Shown here piece by piece: positions 55,581 through 64,000 of a stretch of 64,000 bases of DNA. The position numbers were made by a program, and so were the translations under genes. A model generated the notes under the pieces. It was not told where the DNA came from, made no database searches, and worked only from the letters and a program-made list of their open reading frames with translations. Where the stretch lies: the NCBI GenBank assembly GCA_046349355.1, contig JAXMCM010000029.1:1-64000 (forward strand), given 5' to 3'. This DNA is from CALKJU01 sp046349355 (GTDB taxonomy: Bacteria > Pseudomonadota > Alphaproteobacteria > Geminicoccales > Geminicoccaceae). The stretch's first letter is position 1; every line of letters begins with the position of its first letter.

Positions 55581-55666
55581 GATGCGCCGGCACCGGCCGC
55601 CGCAACGCTTGGCGAGCGGCGGTGGCGCTCCTATGTTCCGCTCACACCTGACAGGGAGCTTGCGCC

Positions 55667-55864
55667 GTGGGTTCGTTCAGCATGACGCATTGGCTTCTGG
55701 TCCTCGTCATCGTCCTGATCGTGTTCGGCGCTGGGAAGCTGCCGCGGGTGATGGGAGACCTGGCCAAGGGCATCAAGACCTTCAAGGCCGGCATGAAGGA
55801 GGAGGTGGAGGACGCCTCCAACCCGACGCCGGCCAAGACCGACGGCGACCGTCCGGCCGCCTGA
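55667..55864 (+). CDS. tatA: TatA-type twin-arginine translocase subunit, copy 2
   Basis: 65 residues, the same as the copy at 53424 for the first 44 positions but for one V-to-I change in the membrane helix. It differs in the tail (NPTPAKTDGDRPAA versus VPPKVTSDRPAA). The two also share part of the leader (ACCTGAC...GGAGC...GTGGGTTC). Codons differ at many synonymous sites, so the duplication is old and protein sequence is conserved. GTG start at 55667 with AGGGAG upstream. Confidence 0.92.
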   Translation: MGSFSMTHWLLVLVIVLIVFGAGKLPRVMGDLAKGIKTFKAGMKEEVEDASNPTPAKTDGDRPAA

Positions 55865-57898
55865 TCAGCCAGCCCCGGCCGGCTCCGCCTCGCGGGCCGG
55901 CCGGCGCCGGCGGCGGCCGCCCGCATCGGGGTCGGCCGCGCGCCGCGGCGGCAGGCTCACCGCCGCCGCCAGGTGCGGCGTGGGAGCCGTGGCGTGCGGC
56001 AGGGCCATCGCCGCCACGAAGTGCTCCTGGAAGCGCGGCTCGATCGCCGTCTCGACCTTCTCGATCCGCCTGACCACCGCCTCGATCTCGGCGCGCGCCC
56101 CCTTGTTGAGCAGCGCGATCCGGGCCCCCGTGCCGGCGGCGTTGCCGGCCGAGGAGACCTTGGCCAGGTCGCAGTCCGGGATCAGCCCCAGCACCATGGC
56201 GTAGAGCGGGTCGATGTGGCTGCCGAAGGCGCCGGCCAGGACCACCCGGTCGACCGTCGCCACGCCCATCCGGTCCATCAGCAGCCGCGCCCCTGCATAG
56301 AGCGCCGCCTTGGCCAGCTGGATCGCCCGGACGTCGTTCTGGGTGATGCGGATCGGCCGGACCGGGTCGTCGTGCAGCGTGTAGGCGAAGGTCCGCCCCT
56401 CGCCGACCAGCCGCGGGCTGCGCCCGGCGAGGCTGCCGTCGATCGTCCCGTCGCTGAGGATGACCCCGGCGAGGTAGAGCTCGGCCAGCGCCTCGACGAT
56501 GCCCGAGCCGCAGATGCCGGTGATGCCGCTGCCGGCGATGCTGGCGGCGAAGCCCGGCTCGTCCGACCACAGCTCCGAGCCGATCACCCGGAAGCGCGGC
56601 TCCAGCGTGTCACGGTCGATGCGCACCCGCTCGATGGCGCCGGGTGCGGCCCGCTGGCCGGCCGAGATCTGCGCGCCCTCGAAGGCCGGCCCGGTCGGCG
56701 ACGAGCAGGCCAGCAGCCGCTCGCGGTTGCCCAGCACGATCTCGGCGTTGGTGCCGACGTCGACCGCCAGCATCACCTCGTCCTGCAGGTGCGGCCCCTC
56801 GGACAGCACCACCCCGGCGCAGTCGGCCCCGACATGCCCGGCGATGCAGGGCAGCACGTAAATCCGCGCGTCCGAGTGGACGGCATCCAGCCCGATCTCG
56901 CTGGCCCACAGCACGATGGCGCTGTCGGTGGCGAGGGCGAAGGGGGCCCCGCCGAGCTCGACCGGATCGATGCCCAGCAGCAGGTGGTGCATGATCGGGT
57001 TGCCGACGAACACCGCCTCCATCACCCGGTCGGCAGGCACGCCCGACTCCGCCAGCAGCTGGCGGACCAGCGTGTCCAGCGCCTCGCGCACGGCCTCGGT
57101 CAGCTGCCGGTCGCCGCCCGGGTTCATCATGATGTAGCTGACCCGGCTCATCAGATCCTCGCCCATGCGGATCTGGGGATTCATCATCCCGGCCGAGGCG
57201 ACGACGTCGCCGGAGCTGAGGTCGCACAGGTGCCCGGCGATGGTCGTCGAGCCGATGTCGAAGGCCAGCCCGTAGATGCGCTCGGTGAAGCCCGGCCACA
57301 GCCCGATCACCCGGTTGCCGCCGTGCACCGCCACGGTGATCGTCCAGCTGCCCTGGCGCAGCACCTTCTGCAGCCGGCGGAGCGCGCGCACGTCGATGGT
57401 GACGTCGTGCAGCCCCCATTCCCGGGCCAGCGCCTCCTGGACGCGCTCGAAGTCGCCGCGCTGCCGGTGCATGTCCGGCTCCTCGACCTCGACCACGTGC
57501 AGCCGCACCACCGGGTCGAGGCGGATCTCGCGGGCCTCGGCCCGCTTGCGCACGACCTGGCGGTGGACCTGGCTCTCCGGCGGCACGTCGACGACGAGGT
57601 CGCCCTGGATGCGCGCCTGGCAGGACAGCCGCCGCCCGGCGGCGAGGCCCTTGCGCTCGCGGTAGCGCAGCTCGGTGGCGGTCAGCTCGCTCAGATGCTC
57701 GGCCCGGCTCTCGATGCCGTGCTTGGCGAACAGGCCTTCCGCCGGCTCGCACTGGCAGCGGCCGCAGATCGCCCGGCCGCCGCAGACGCTGTCGATGTCG
57801 ACGCCGAGCTGCCGGGCGGCGTCGAGCAGGCTGGTGCCGGGCGCGAAATGGCCGCGCTTGCCCGAGGGCGTGAAGACGACGAGGGCCGGGTCCGTCAT
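55865..57898 (-). CDS. ASKHA/2Fe-2S reductive activator of a corrinoid protein (RACo/RamA type)
   Basis: 677 residues. The N-terminal plant-type ferredoxin domain has C-x5-C-x2-C spacing in VCGGRAICGRCQC, with the fourth Cys in LSCQAR about residue 93. The middle and C-terminal part is the DUF4445 ASKHA ATPase fold: AFDIGSTTIAGHL (phosphate-1), AVDVGTNAEIVL, and GSGITGICGSGIVEALAE. Such proteins use ATP to re-reduce Co(II) corrinoid to Co(I). The tail is Arg/Pro-rich. It is the last gene of a seven-gene operon that includes the corrinoid protein. Confidence 0.92.
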   Translation of the reverse strand: MTDPALVVFTPSGKRGHFAPGTSLLDAARQLGVDIDSVCGGRAICGRCQCEPAEGLFAKHGIESRAEHLSELTATELRYRERKGLAAGRRLSCQARIQGDLVVDVPPESQVHRQVVRKRAEAREIRLDPVVRLHVVEVEEPDMHRQRGDFERVQEALAREWGLHDVTIDVRALRRLQKVLRQGSWTITVAVHGGNRVIGLWPGFTERIYGLAFDIGSTTIAGHLCDLSSGDVVASAGMMNPQIRMGEDLMSRVSYIMMNPGGDRQLTEAVREALDTLVRQLLAESGVPADRVMEAVFVGNPIMHHLLLGIDPVELGGAPFALATDSAIVLWASEIGLDAVHSDARIYVLPCIAGHVGADCAGVVLSEGPHLQDEVMLAVDVGTNAEIVLGNRERLLACSSPTGPAFEGAQISAGQRAAPGAIERVRIDRDTLEPRFRVIGSELWSDEPGFAASIAGSGITGICGSGIVEALAELYLAGVILSDGTIDGSLAGRSPRLVGEGRTFAYTLHDDPVRPIRITQNDVRAIQLAKAALYAGARLLMDRMGVATVDRVVLAGAFGSHIDPLYAMVLGLIPDCDLAKVSSAGNAAGTGARIALLNKGARAEIEAVVRRIEKVETAIEPRFQEHFVAAMALPHATAPTPHLAAAVSLPPRRAADPDAGGRRRRRPAREAEPAGAG

Positions 57899-57902
57899 GC
57901 GC

Positions 57903-58817
57903 TCAGGCCGCGCTCCCCTCGCGCCGCCGCCGCCGCTCGCCGCGGTCGCCGCGCGCCCCGGCCCCTTCGGCCTGCGGCTCGCGGAACTTGCGGATCCAGC
58001 GCGTGCAGTGCGGGTCGTGGCCCATGGCGACGTCGGCCCCCATCACCGCGGTCATCTCCTCGGCGTGCAGCGGATTGGTGATCGCCGAGGTCATCCCGGC
58101 CCCGATCAGCATCGCCAGGAACGAGGCGTTGAGGCCGTGCCGGTTGGGCAGGCCGAAGCTGAAGTTGGAGGCGCCGCAGGTGGTGTTGACCTTGAGCTCG
58201 TTGCGCAGCCGCCCGACCAGGTGGAAGACCTTGCGCCCGGCGTCGTTGATCGCCCCCACCGGCATCACCAGCGGGTCGATCACCACGTCGCAGGCCGGGA
58301 TGCCGAAGTCGGCCGCCCGCTCGACGATCTTGCGCGCGACCGCGAAGCGGACGTCCGGGTCCTCGGAGATGCCGGTCTCGTCGTTGGAGATGCCGATCAC
58401 CGCCGCCCCGTACTTCTTCACCAGCGGCAGGACGCTCTCCAGCCGCTCCTCCTCGCCGGTCACCGAGTTGACCAGCGCCTTGCCCCTGTAGACCGCGAGC
58501 CCGGCCTCGAGCGCCGCCACGATCGAGCTGTCGATCGACAGCGGCAGGTCGGTCAGCGACTGCACCAGCTGGATGCTCTCGGCCAGGATCCTGGGCTCGT
58601 CGGCCAGCGGCACGCCGGCGTTGACGTCCAGCATGTGCGCCCCGGCCGCCACTTGGGCCAGCGTGTCGGACTGCACCGTCGTGTAGTCGCCAGCCGCCAT
58701 TTCGGCCGCGAGCTTCTTGCGGTTGGTCGGGTTGATGCGCTCGCCGATCACGCAGAACGGGCGATCGAAGCCGATCACCACCTCGCGCGTCGCCGAGCTG
58801 ATCACCGTGTCGGTCAT
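57903..58817 (-). CDS. Methyltetrahydrofolate:corrinoid methyltransferase (DHPS/MeTr fold)
   Basis: 304 residues. The fold matches pterin-binding TIM barrels: RINPTNRKKL, VDVNAGVPLADEP-like LDVNAGVPLADEP, IDSSIVAALEAG, LVNSVTGEEERL, DPLVMPVG and SNFSFGLPNRHGLNASFLAM. It exchanges a methyl group between methyl-Co corrinoid and tetrahydrofolate. The C-terminal 35 residues are Arg-rich and not conserved. The ATG at 58817 overlaps the MTHFR gene stop (ATGA). Confidence 0.9.
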   Translation of the reverse strand: MTDTVISSATREVVIGFDRPFCVIGERINPTNRKKLAAEMAAGDYTTVQSDTLAQVAAGAHMLDVNAGVPLADEPRILAESIQLVQSLTDLPLSIDSSIVAALEAGLAVYRGKALVNSVTGEEERLESVLPLVKKYGAAVIGISNDETGISEDPDVRFAVARKIVERAADFGIPACDVVIDPLVMPVGAINDAGRKVFHLVGRLRNELKVNTTCGASNFSFGLPNRHGLNASFLAMLIGAGMTSAITNPLHAEEMTAVMGADVAMGHDPHCTRWIRKFREPQAEGAGARGDRGERRRRREGSAA

Positions 58818-59836
58818 GGCCGGGCCTCCGCTGCCCGCGGCTGGGATCGCGACGCCCGGCCGCGCCGCGCGGCGAGGACGCCGGAGGTCTGGATGATCTC
58901 GTTCACCAGCTCCTCCTGGCGGTAGGCCATCACGTGCACGCCCCGCACGCCCTCGATCTCGCGCACCTGCTGGATCAGCTCGATGCACAGCCGCTTGCCT
59001 TCCTCGCGGGCGGCCTTCGGCGTGCCGGCCTTCTCCAGCCGGTCGACGATCGCGTCGGGGACGTGGATTCCCGGCACGTTCGAGCGCATCCAGCGCGCCG
59101 CCCGCGCCGAGACGAGGGGACCAACGCCGACGAGGATGAAGCACTGCTCGTGCAGCCCCTGGTCGCGTACACGCGCCATGAACCGCTCGAAAAGCGGCAG
59201 GTCGAAGCAGTACTGGGTCTGGATGAACTGCGCCCCGGCGGCGATCTTCTTGGCGAGGTGCGCCGGCCGGTAGTCGTGGGGCGGCACGAACGGGTTGGCG
59301 GCGGCACCGAGGAACACCCGCGGCGCTTGGGTGATCTTCCGCCCCGACAGGAAGCGCCGCTCGTCGCGCATCGTCCGCACCGTCTCGAGCAGCGAGGTGC
59401 TGTCGAGGTCGAACACCGGCTTCGCCCCGGGCTGGTCGCCGGCCTGCACGCCGTCGCCGGTCAGGCAGAGGACGTTGCACACGCCCATCGCCGCCGCCCC
59501 CAGCACGTCGCCCTGGATGGCGATGCGGTTCCGGTCGCGGCAGGAGATCTGCAGGATGCAGGCGTAGCCGGCCCGGGTCAGCAGGGCGCAGATGCCCATG
59601 CTCGACATGTGGGTGTTGGCACCGGACGCGTCGGTGGCGTTGATGGCGTCGCAGACCTCGGCCAGCACCACGGCGCGGTCGTAGACCTCCTGCGGATCGG
59701 CCGAATCCGGCGGGTTGAGCTCGGCGGTGACGGCGAACCGGCCGCTGCGCAGGACCCGTTCCAGCCGGCCGCGCGAGCTGTGGCCCGCGATCTCGGGGAG
59801 GGGATCGCCGGGATCGACCCAGCGGTCGGCGCTCAC
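58814..59836 (-). CDS. Methylenetetrahydrofolate reductase (MetF family)
   Basis: 340 residues. The barrel shows FAVTAELNPPDSADP, NATDASGANTHMSSMG, LQISCRDRNRIAIQGDVLGAAAMGVCNVLCLTGDG, GAKPVFDLD and FIQTQYCFDLPLFERF. FAD is expected; in this operon it would oxidise methyl-THF to methylene-THF. The family's Cys-rich C-terminal domain is encoded by the separate gene upstream. GTG start at 59836 overlaps that gene (GTGA). Confidence 0.9.
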   Translation of the reverse strand: MSADRWVDPGDPLPEIAGHSSRGRLERVLRSGRFAVTAELNPPDSADPQEVYDRAVVLAEVCDAINATDASGANTHMSSMGICALLTRAGYACILQISCRDRNRIAIQGDVLGAAAMGVCNVLCLTGDGVQAGDQPGAKPVFDLDSTSLLETVRTMRDERRFLSGRKITQAPRVFLGAAANPFVPPHDYRPAHLAKKIAAGAQFIQTQYCFDLPLFERFMARVRDQGLHEQCFILVGVGPLVSARAARWMRSNVPGIHVPDAIVDRLEKAGTPKAAREEGKRLCIELIQQVREIEGVRGVHVMAYRQEELVNEIIQTSGVLAARRGRASRSQPRAAEARP

Positions 59837-60303
59837 GCCGGCCCCGCCGCCGGCGGCTCCGGAGCGCGCTCGCGCAGCACGCCGACCCACGCCGAGCGGC
59901 CCTCGCGGGCCCTGTCGACCGGCGGGCGGACCTCGCCGAGGCGCCCGCCGCCCTGCATCCGCCCGGCCCCCTCGAAGGCCTGCACCCAGACGCAGCGCAT
60001 CTCGGGGCGGACCTCGCAGAACCCGTCCGGCCGCACCCCGCCGCAGGGCCCGTTGCGCATCTGCTTGGGGCAGTTCATCGGGCAGGACATGCCGGTCTGG
60101 CTGAGCACGCAGCTGCCGCACATCCGGCAGTCGAACAGGAACCCCTTCACCTGCCGCTCGACCGCCGCCACCGGCCGCTCCAGCCGGTCGTAGCCGATCC
60201 GCCGCAGCAGCGGGGCCGCCGCCACCAGCGCCGTCTCGAACGCCTGGTAGAGCCCCTCGAGCAGGCGGGCGTTGCGCACCGACCAGAGGCGGACGGCGTA
60301 CAT
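59833..60303 (-). CDS. Stand-alone Cys-rich MTHFR C-terminal domain protein
   Basis: 156 residues. A conserved Cys cluster CRMCGSC...SCPMNCPKQMRNGPCGGV plus later C-x-V-R-P, CVWVQ, typical of PF12225 (MTHFR_C). In acetogens and similar organisms this part contains metal/Fe-S sites and forms a complex with MetF. Here it is a separate gene fused by a 4-base overlap to metF, so a two-protein reductase is likely. The tail is Arg/Pro-rich. Confidence 0.85.
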   Translation of the reverse strand: MYAVRLWSVRNARLLEGLYQAFETALVAAAPLLRRIGYDRLERPVAAVERQVKGFLFDCRMCGSCVLSQTGMSCPMNCPKQMRNGPCGGVRPDGFCEVRPEMRCVWVQAFEGAGRMQGGGRLGEVRPPVDRAREGRSAWVGVLRERAPEPPAAGPA

Positions 60304-60308
60304 CCGGC

Positions 60309-60614
60309 TCAGGCCCCGGGCTCGCGCCCGCCATTGGCGACCAGGGCGCGCACCCGCTCCGGCGTGTAGGCCGCCTCGAGGCTCGCCTGGGCGGCGTCGG
60401 CCTCGGCCTCGAGGTCGTCGCCGCAGGGCTCGGGTGCCCCGCGCCGCCACTCGGCGAGGTAGGCGTCGGTGCCGGTCAGCCCGGCGCGCATCGCCGCCCG
60501 GTCGATCGCCTGCTCGAAGCGCAGGTCGAGCTGCCGCTTGGCCGCCTTGCGCCCGGCCTTGACGATCACCTGGGCCGGGATGTCGCGCCAGTAGACGATG
60601 CTGCGCTCGGCCAT
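60309..60614 (-). CDS. Small PF13769 'virulence factor' family protein
   Basis: 101 residues: IVYWRDIPAQVIVKAGRKAAKRQLDLRFEQAIDRAAMRAG and DAYLAEWRRG are diagnostic of the family. The name comes from one study and does not describe function. Its steady linkage with corrinoid/MTHFR genes in other alphaproteobacteria (from general knowledge) suggests a part in methyl transfer. ATG at 60614, 3 bases after the DUF1638 stop. Confidence 0.8.
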   Translation of the reverse strand: MAERSIVYWRDIPAQVIVKAGRKAAKRQLDLRFEQAIDRAAMRAGLTGTDAYLAEWRRGAPEPCGDDLEAEADAAQASLEAAYTPERVRALVANGGREPGA

Positions 60615-60617
60615 GGC

Positions 60618-61213
60618 TCAGGCTGCCTTGCGGAGGAAGGGCTCGATCCCGCCGAGGCCGGTCGGCCGGTGCTCGAAGGCGAGCCCCAGCCGTGCCGCCG
60701 CCGCCTCGGCCCTGGCCAGCAGCCGCGGCTCGTCGGTCTGCGCCAGGTACACGACCCGCCGGTAGTTGCCGAAGTAGAGCGGCAGCAGCTCCGGATGCCG
60801 GTCCAGCCCGAGGCCGCGGATCACCAGCGTGTCGAACTGGCGGACGAGGAAGTCGGTGAGCCAGAAGGTGCCGGGCTCGGCCTCGGCCAGCGCCGCGAAG
60901 TCGGCCTCGCCGGCGTAGAAGGCGTAGCAGTGCGGCCCGGCGATGCGCTCCACGCCTTCCTCGGCCAGCACCCGGTCGAGCTCGCCGCCGGTGCCGCAGT
61001 CGCCGTAGAGCACGGCGATCCGCGCATGCGTGGCCCGGGCCCGGCGGATGCGCCGGCGGACCGCCTCGGGAATGCGCTCGGGCCGATTGTGCAGGCTCGC
61101 CGGCAGGCAGGCGAGGTCGATCCGCCCGTCGAGGCCGTTGGCCGCCAGCACCGCCTTCGCCTCGCGGGCCAAGGCCCCGCAGGCGATCAGCAGCGTCCGG
61201 TCGGCCGGGCCGC

Positions 61214-61217
<4 letters not shown>
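60618..61217 (-). CDS. DUF1638-family protein
   Basis: 199 residues with the DUF1638 pattern: LLIACGALAREAKAVL, LACLPASLHNRPERIP, VLYGDCGTGGELD, GPHCYAFYAG and YRRVVYLAQTDEP. Four or five conserved Cys/His positions (CGAL, CLPA.LHN, GDCGTG, PHCY) suggest a metal or cofactor site. No role is proven; it always travels with corrinoid methyltransferases. ATG at 61217 overlaps the corrinoid gene (ATGA). Confidence 0.88.
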
Positions 61218-61921
<704 letters not shown>

Positions 61922-62103
61922 GCTCAGCGCCTCGCTGCGCCCCTCGGGCGTCCTCTCATGCCGCTAGACCGCGCCCGGCCGGCGGGCTTGCGATGCTACG
62001 ACCAACCCTGTCGCCGCGACGCAAGCTCCGCGCCAGCGTCGCGCCCTTGCCGTTCAGCTCCGGTTAACCGCGGCCCCGCCACAACGACGCCGGCTCCGGC
62101 ACG

Positions 62104-62910
62104 GTGCCGGACCGAGGCTTCGCAAGGGGGGCGGCCCTGCCCGACGTCGTCCGCTGGCTCGCCGCCCGCTGCCGCGACGACCGCCGCATCGCCGCCGCGG
62201 TGTGGACGCTCGCGGCCGTGGCCGCCGTCCTCATCGGCCTGCACGGCCTGCGCTTCCTGCTCCGTCACCTCGGCCATCCCGACGGGTGGCTGGCGAACAA
62301 CCGCTTCGCCTTGAACCATGACGACAGCATCGCCGTCCTGCCGCTGGCGGTCGAGGCCGCGGCCCTCGCCGTCGCCGCGGCGGCGGTCGCCGTGCGCCAT
62401 GCCTCGGCCGCGACCCGGCTGGTCGCCGCCGTCGCGGTGCTGGTGGCCCTGGCCAAGCTGTTCAAGCCGCACATCCTGGTCGGCGAGGCGCTGGCGCATG
62501 CCGCCCGGCTGGCCGGCGGCCTCGGCCTCAACGGCGTGCAGGTCGGCAAGATCGTGGCCGAGCTCGGCCTCGGCGCGCTGGGCCTGCTGCTGGCGCTGCT
62601 GGCCGTGGCCGTGGCGCGCGACCGCGAGGACCGCCTTGCCGCCCGGCTCGGCCTCGGCCTCGTGCTGGGCCTCGCCGCCGCCGGCTTCGCTGGCGACCTC
62701 GCCTACATGCTGCTGGCCGGCCGGATCTACGGCTCGGGCTTCGTCCTGGCGCTGGTCGAGGGCGGCGGCGAGCTCGCCGTGCTGGGCTTCGGGCTCGTCG
62801 GCTTCCTGGCGCTGGCGCTTCAGCCGGCCGGGCCGCGCAGCATGTTGGCCAGCCGGTCCGGCACCTCGAGCTCGAAGCTGAGGATCGCCGAGGACAGCGC
62901 CTTGCCGTAG
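62104..62910 (+). CDS. Multi-pass membrane protein of unknown function
   Basis: 268 residues, with about six hydrophobic segments, very Ala/Leu-rich; first helix about residues 29-50. Short loops hold FALNHDDS and FKPHILVGEAL. No family is recognised. GTG start at 62104 (an AAGGGGGG site further in suggests a possible later start). After LALALQ the last about 30 residues are antisense to the AtuA-C gene (overlap 62820-62910). Confidence 0.7.
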   Translation: MPDRGFARGAALPDVVRWLAARCRDDRRIAAAVWTLAAVAAVLIGLHGLRFLLRHLGHPDGWLANNRFALNHDDSIAVLPLAVEAAALAVAAAAVAVRHASAATRLVAAVAVLVALAKLFKPHILVGEALAHAARLAGGLGLNGVQVGKIVAELGLGALGLLLALLAVAVARDREDRLAARLGLGLVLGLAAAGFAGDLAYMLLAGRIYGSGFVLALVEGGGELAVLGFGLVGFLALALQPAGPRSMLASRSGTSSSKLRIAEDSALP

Positions 62911-63170
62911 TTGTCGATGCGCAGGCTGCGCGAGACGCCGCCGCCCAAGGCACCCTGCGCCACGAAGTTCAGCGCCCACAGCGGGTCGATCGCGTAACGC
63001 GTCACCGTGCCGGTGATCAGCCCGGCATGGTGCGCCTTGAACCGCTCGGCCGTGAGCTGCGCCTTGAGCGGCGCGTAGAGCGCCTCCTCGTAGGCGATCA
63101 CGGTGATGTTCGAGGTGTCGCCCTTGTCGCCCGAGCGGACGTGGGCGACGCGCTGCAGCGGGACCCGCAT
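62820..63170 (-). CDS. AtuA-family C-terminal domain protein
   Basis: 116 residues: VAHVRSGDKGDTSNITVIAY, VTRYAIDPLWALNFV, GALGGGVSRSLRIDNYGKALSSAILSFEL. This matches the separate C-terminal domain that follows DUF1446/AtuA. It lies 4 bases after the AtuA-like stop, so it is the same operon and probably the same complex. Confidence 0.85.
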   Translation of the reverse strand: MRVPLQRVAHVRSGDKGDTSNITVIAYEEALYAPLKAQLTAERFKAHHAGLITGTVTRYAIDPLWALNFVAQGALGGGVSRSLRIDNYGKALSSAILSFELEVPDRLANMLRGPAG

Positions 63171-63174
63171 CGGC

Positions 63175-64000
63175 CTAGCTCTCGAGCATGGTGATCTGCC
63201 ACGGCACCGCCGCGCGCGGCACCAGCGTCGACCAGATGCCGATGACCTCGCGGGTGCGGTCCTGGTGCGGCACCCGCTTGCCGGTCATCGCCACGCCGGA
63301 GACCGCCATGCCGTCGACCTCGCGGCCGACCTTGACCGCCTCCTCGCGGGTCCGGGTGCGCGCCACCACCCGCACCGCCACCTCGTAGGGCTCGGGCCAG
63401 CCGGGCGGCGTCGCCTTGCCGTGGATCGCGTTGACGCCCAGCAGGTCGACCTGCACCTCCTCCGCCTGCAACCCGACCACCTTGAAGCGCTCGAGCAGGA
63501 TGGTGCGGGCGAGCTCGGCCCGGCGCACCGCCCCGGGCCCGGCGTAGAAGAACATGTCCTCGCCGATGAAGCCCTCGGCGCAGCCGATCGACACCTTGAG
63601 CGTCTCCGGCCGCGCCCGCCCGCCGATGCCGGCGACCCGCACCCGGTCGGGCCCGGCCTGCTCCAGCCGCGTCGTGGTGAAGTCGACGGTGACGTCCGGC
63701 GTCAGGTAGTTGGCCGGGTCGTGCACCTCGTAGAGCAGCTGCTCCTTCACGGTGCGCAGGTCGACCGCCCCGCCGGTGCCGTCGAGCTTGGTGATGACGG
63801 CCGTCCCGTCGGGCTCGACCTCGGCGATCGGGAAGGCGAGGTTCCAGGGCTCCGGCACGTCCTTGAAGCCGGGATCGGCGAAGTAGCCGCCGGTCACCTG
63901 CGCCCCGCACTCCATCAGGTGGCCGACGCCGCTGCCCTGCCCGACCCGGGCCCAGTCGGCCGGATCCCAGCCGAACGCGACGATCATCGGCGCCAGGAAC
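63175..64000 (-). CDS. AtuA/DUF1446-family protein, 5' end cut by window
   Basis: The frame is open to the right edge; a TAG lies at 63175-63177. About 275 residues are visible. Motifs include VGHLMECGAQVTGGYF, ITKLDGTGGAVDLRTVKEQLLYEVHDP, IGCAEGFIGEDMFFYAGPG and VNAIHGKA. AtuA is linked with acyclic terpene (citronellol/geraniol) use in Pseudomonas, but most DUF1446 proteins are unproven and often sit in acyl-CoA operons. Split from its C-terminal partner here. Confidence 0.88.
   Translation of the reverse strand, partial: FLAPMIVAFGWDPADWARVGQGSGVGHLMECGAQVTGGYFADPGFKDVPEPWNLAFPIAEVEPDGTAVITKLDGTGGAVDLRTVKEQLLYEVHDPANYLTPDVTVDFTTTRLEQAGPDRVRVAGIGGRARPETLKVSIGCAEGFIGEDMFFYAGPGAVRRAELARTILLERFKVVGLQAEEVQVDLLGVNAIHGKATPPGWPEPYEVAVRVVARTRTREEAVKVGREVDGMAVSGVAMTGKRVPHQDRTREVIGIWSTLVPRAAVPWQITMLES

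Noticed and set aside
60309..60614. Virulence function for the PF13769 protein
   Set aside because: Position inside a one-carbon operon argues for metabolism; only the family name mentions virulence.
61922..62103. Cobalamin riboswitch upstream of the corrinoid operon
   Set aside because: No B12-box-like sequence was recognised in the 182-base gap; a covariance-model search would decide.

Overview
The window is about 64 kb of very GC-rich DNA, roughly 70 percent G+C by eye and with strong G/C at third codon positions. Gene content points to an alphaproteobacterium, probably in or near Rhodospirillales/Geminicoccales. Pointers are a red-type (form IC) RuBisCO operon, promoter pairs resembling the alphaproteobacterial general-stress sigma factor EcfG consensus, polyamine and peptide ABC operons, and a corrinoid/tetrahydrofolate one-carbon operon of a kind I recall from marine and soil alphaproteobacteria. 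The genus cannot be read from the sequence. I see no tRNA, rRNA, insertion sequence, prophage, CRISPR array or replication origin. The layout looks like ordinary chromosome with many tightly overlapping operons.

Region by region. (1) 1-11.4 kb is a stress/envelope block: the tail of an SDR oxidoreductase, a large-subunit catalase, a DUF3833 lipoprotein, a PPOX-fold protein, a PRC-barrel protein, an operon with holin-like and DUF3618 membrane proteins and a BrkB/YihY protein, and a PLD-VTT fusion with an EEP-family hydrolase. Five transcription units here carry GGAAC-N16/17-(C/G)GTT. (2) 11.3-20.9 kb is one minus-strand operon: dipeptide-type ABC transporter (two permeases, two ATPases, binding protein) with three different amidase-signature enzymes. 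(3) 21.1-28.1 kb is the Calvin-Benson operon cbbF-P-A-L-S-X, ended by a strong terminator and controlled by divergent cbbR. (4) 28.1-30.8 kb holds a DUF2938 membrane protein, a fatty acid desaturase and an exported cyclase-family hydrolase. (5) 30.8-36.3 kb is a spermidine/putrescine-type ABC operon ending in a gamma-aminobutyraldehyde-type dehydrogenase. (6) 36.4-42.5 kb holds a VPLPA/PEP-CTERM protein, a LysR regulator, OsmC, a chagasin-like inhibitor and a second polyamine-type transporter without its own ATPase. (7) 42.3-50.1 kb holds a possible leader peptide, an ABC exporter, a nitrilase-family amidase, a glycosyltransferase-like protein, a sulfotransferase, an ELM1-family protein, a flavin reductase and an MFS transporter. 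(8) 50.2-53.0 kb is an RTX-type protein with two pure polyproline tracts. (9) 53.4-55.9 kb is an SLC13 permease between two tatA paralogues. (10) 55.9-61.9 kb is a seven-gene corrinoid methyl-transfer operon. (11) 62.1-64.0 kb is a membrane protein and the AtuA/DUF1446 pair, cut by the right edge.

Together the window suggests a metabolically versatile bacterium that can fix CO2 and scavenge amides/peptides and polyamines. It probably also feeds methyl groups from a methylated substrate, through a corrinoid protein, into tetrahydrofolate. The substrate-specific methyltransferase of that last pathway is not in the window. Names ending in -like or -family are family assignments from motifs; substrates are inferred from context.
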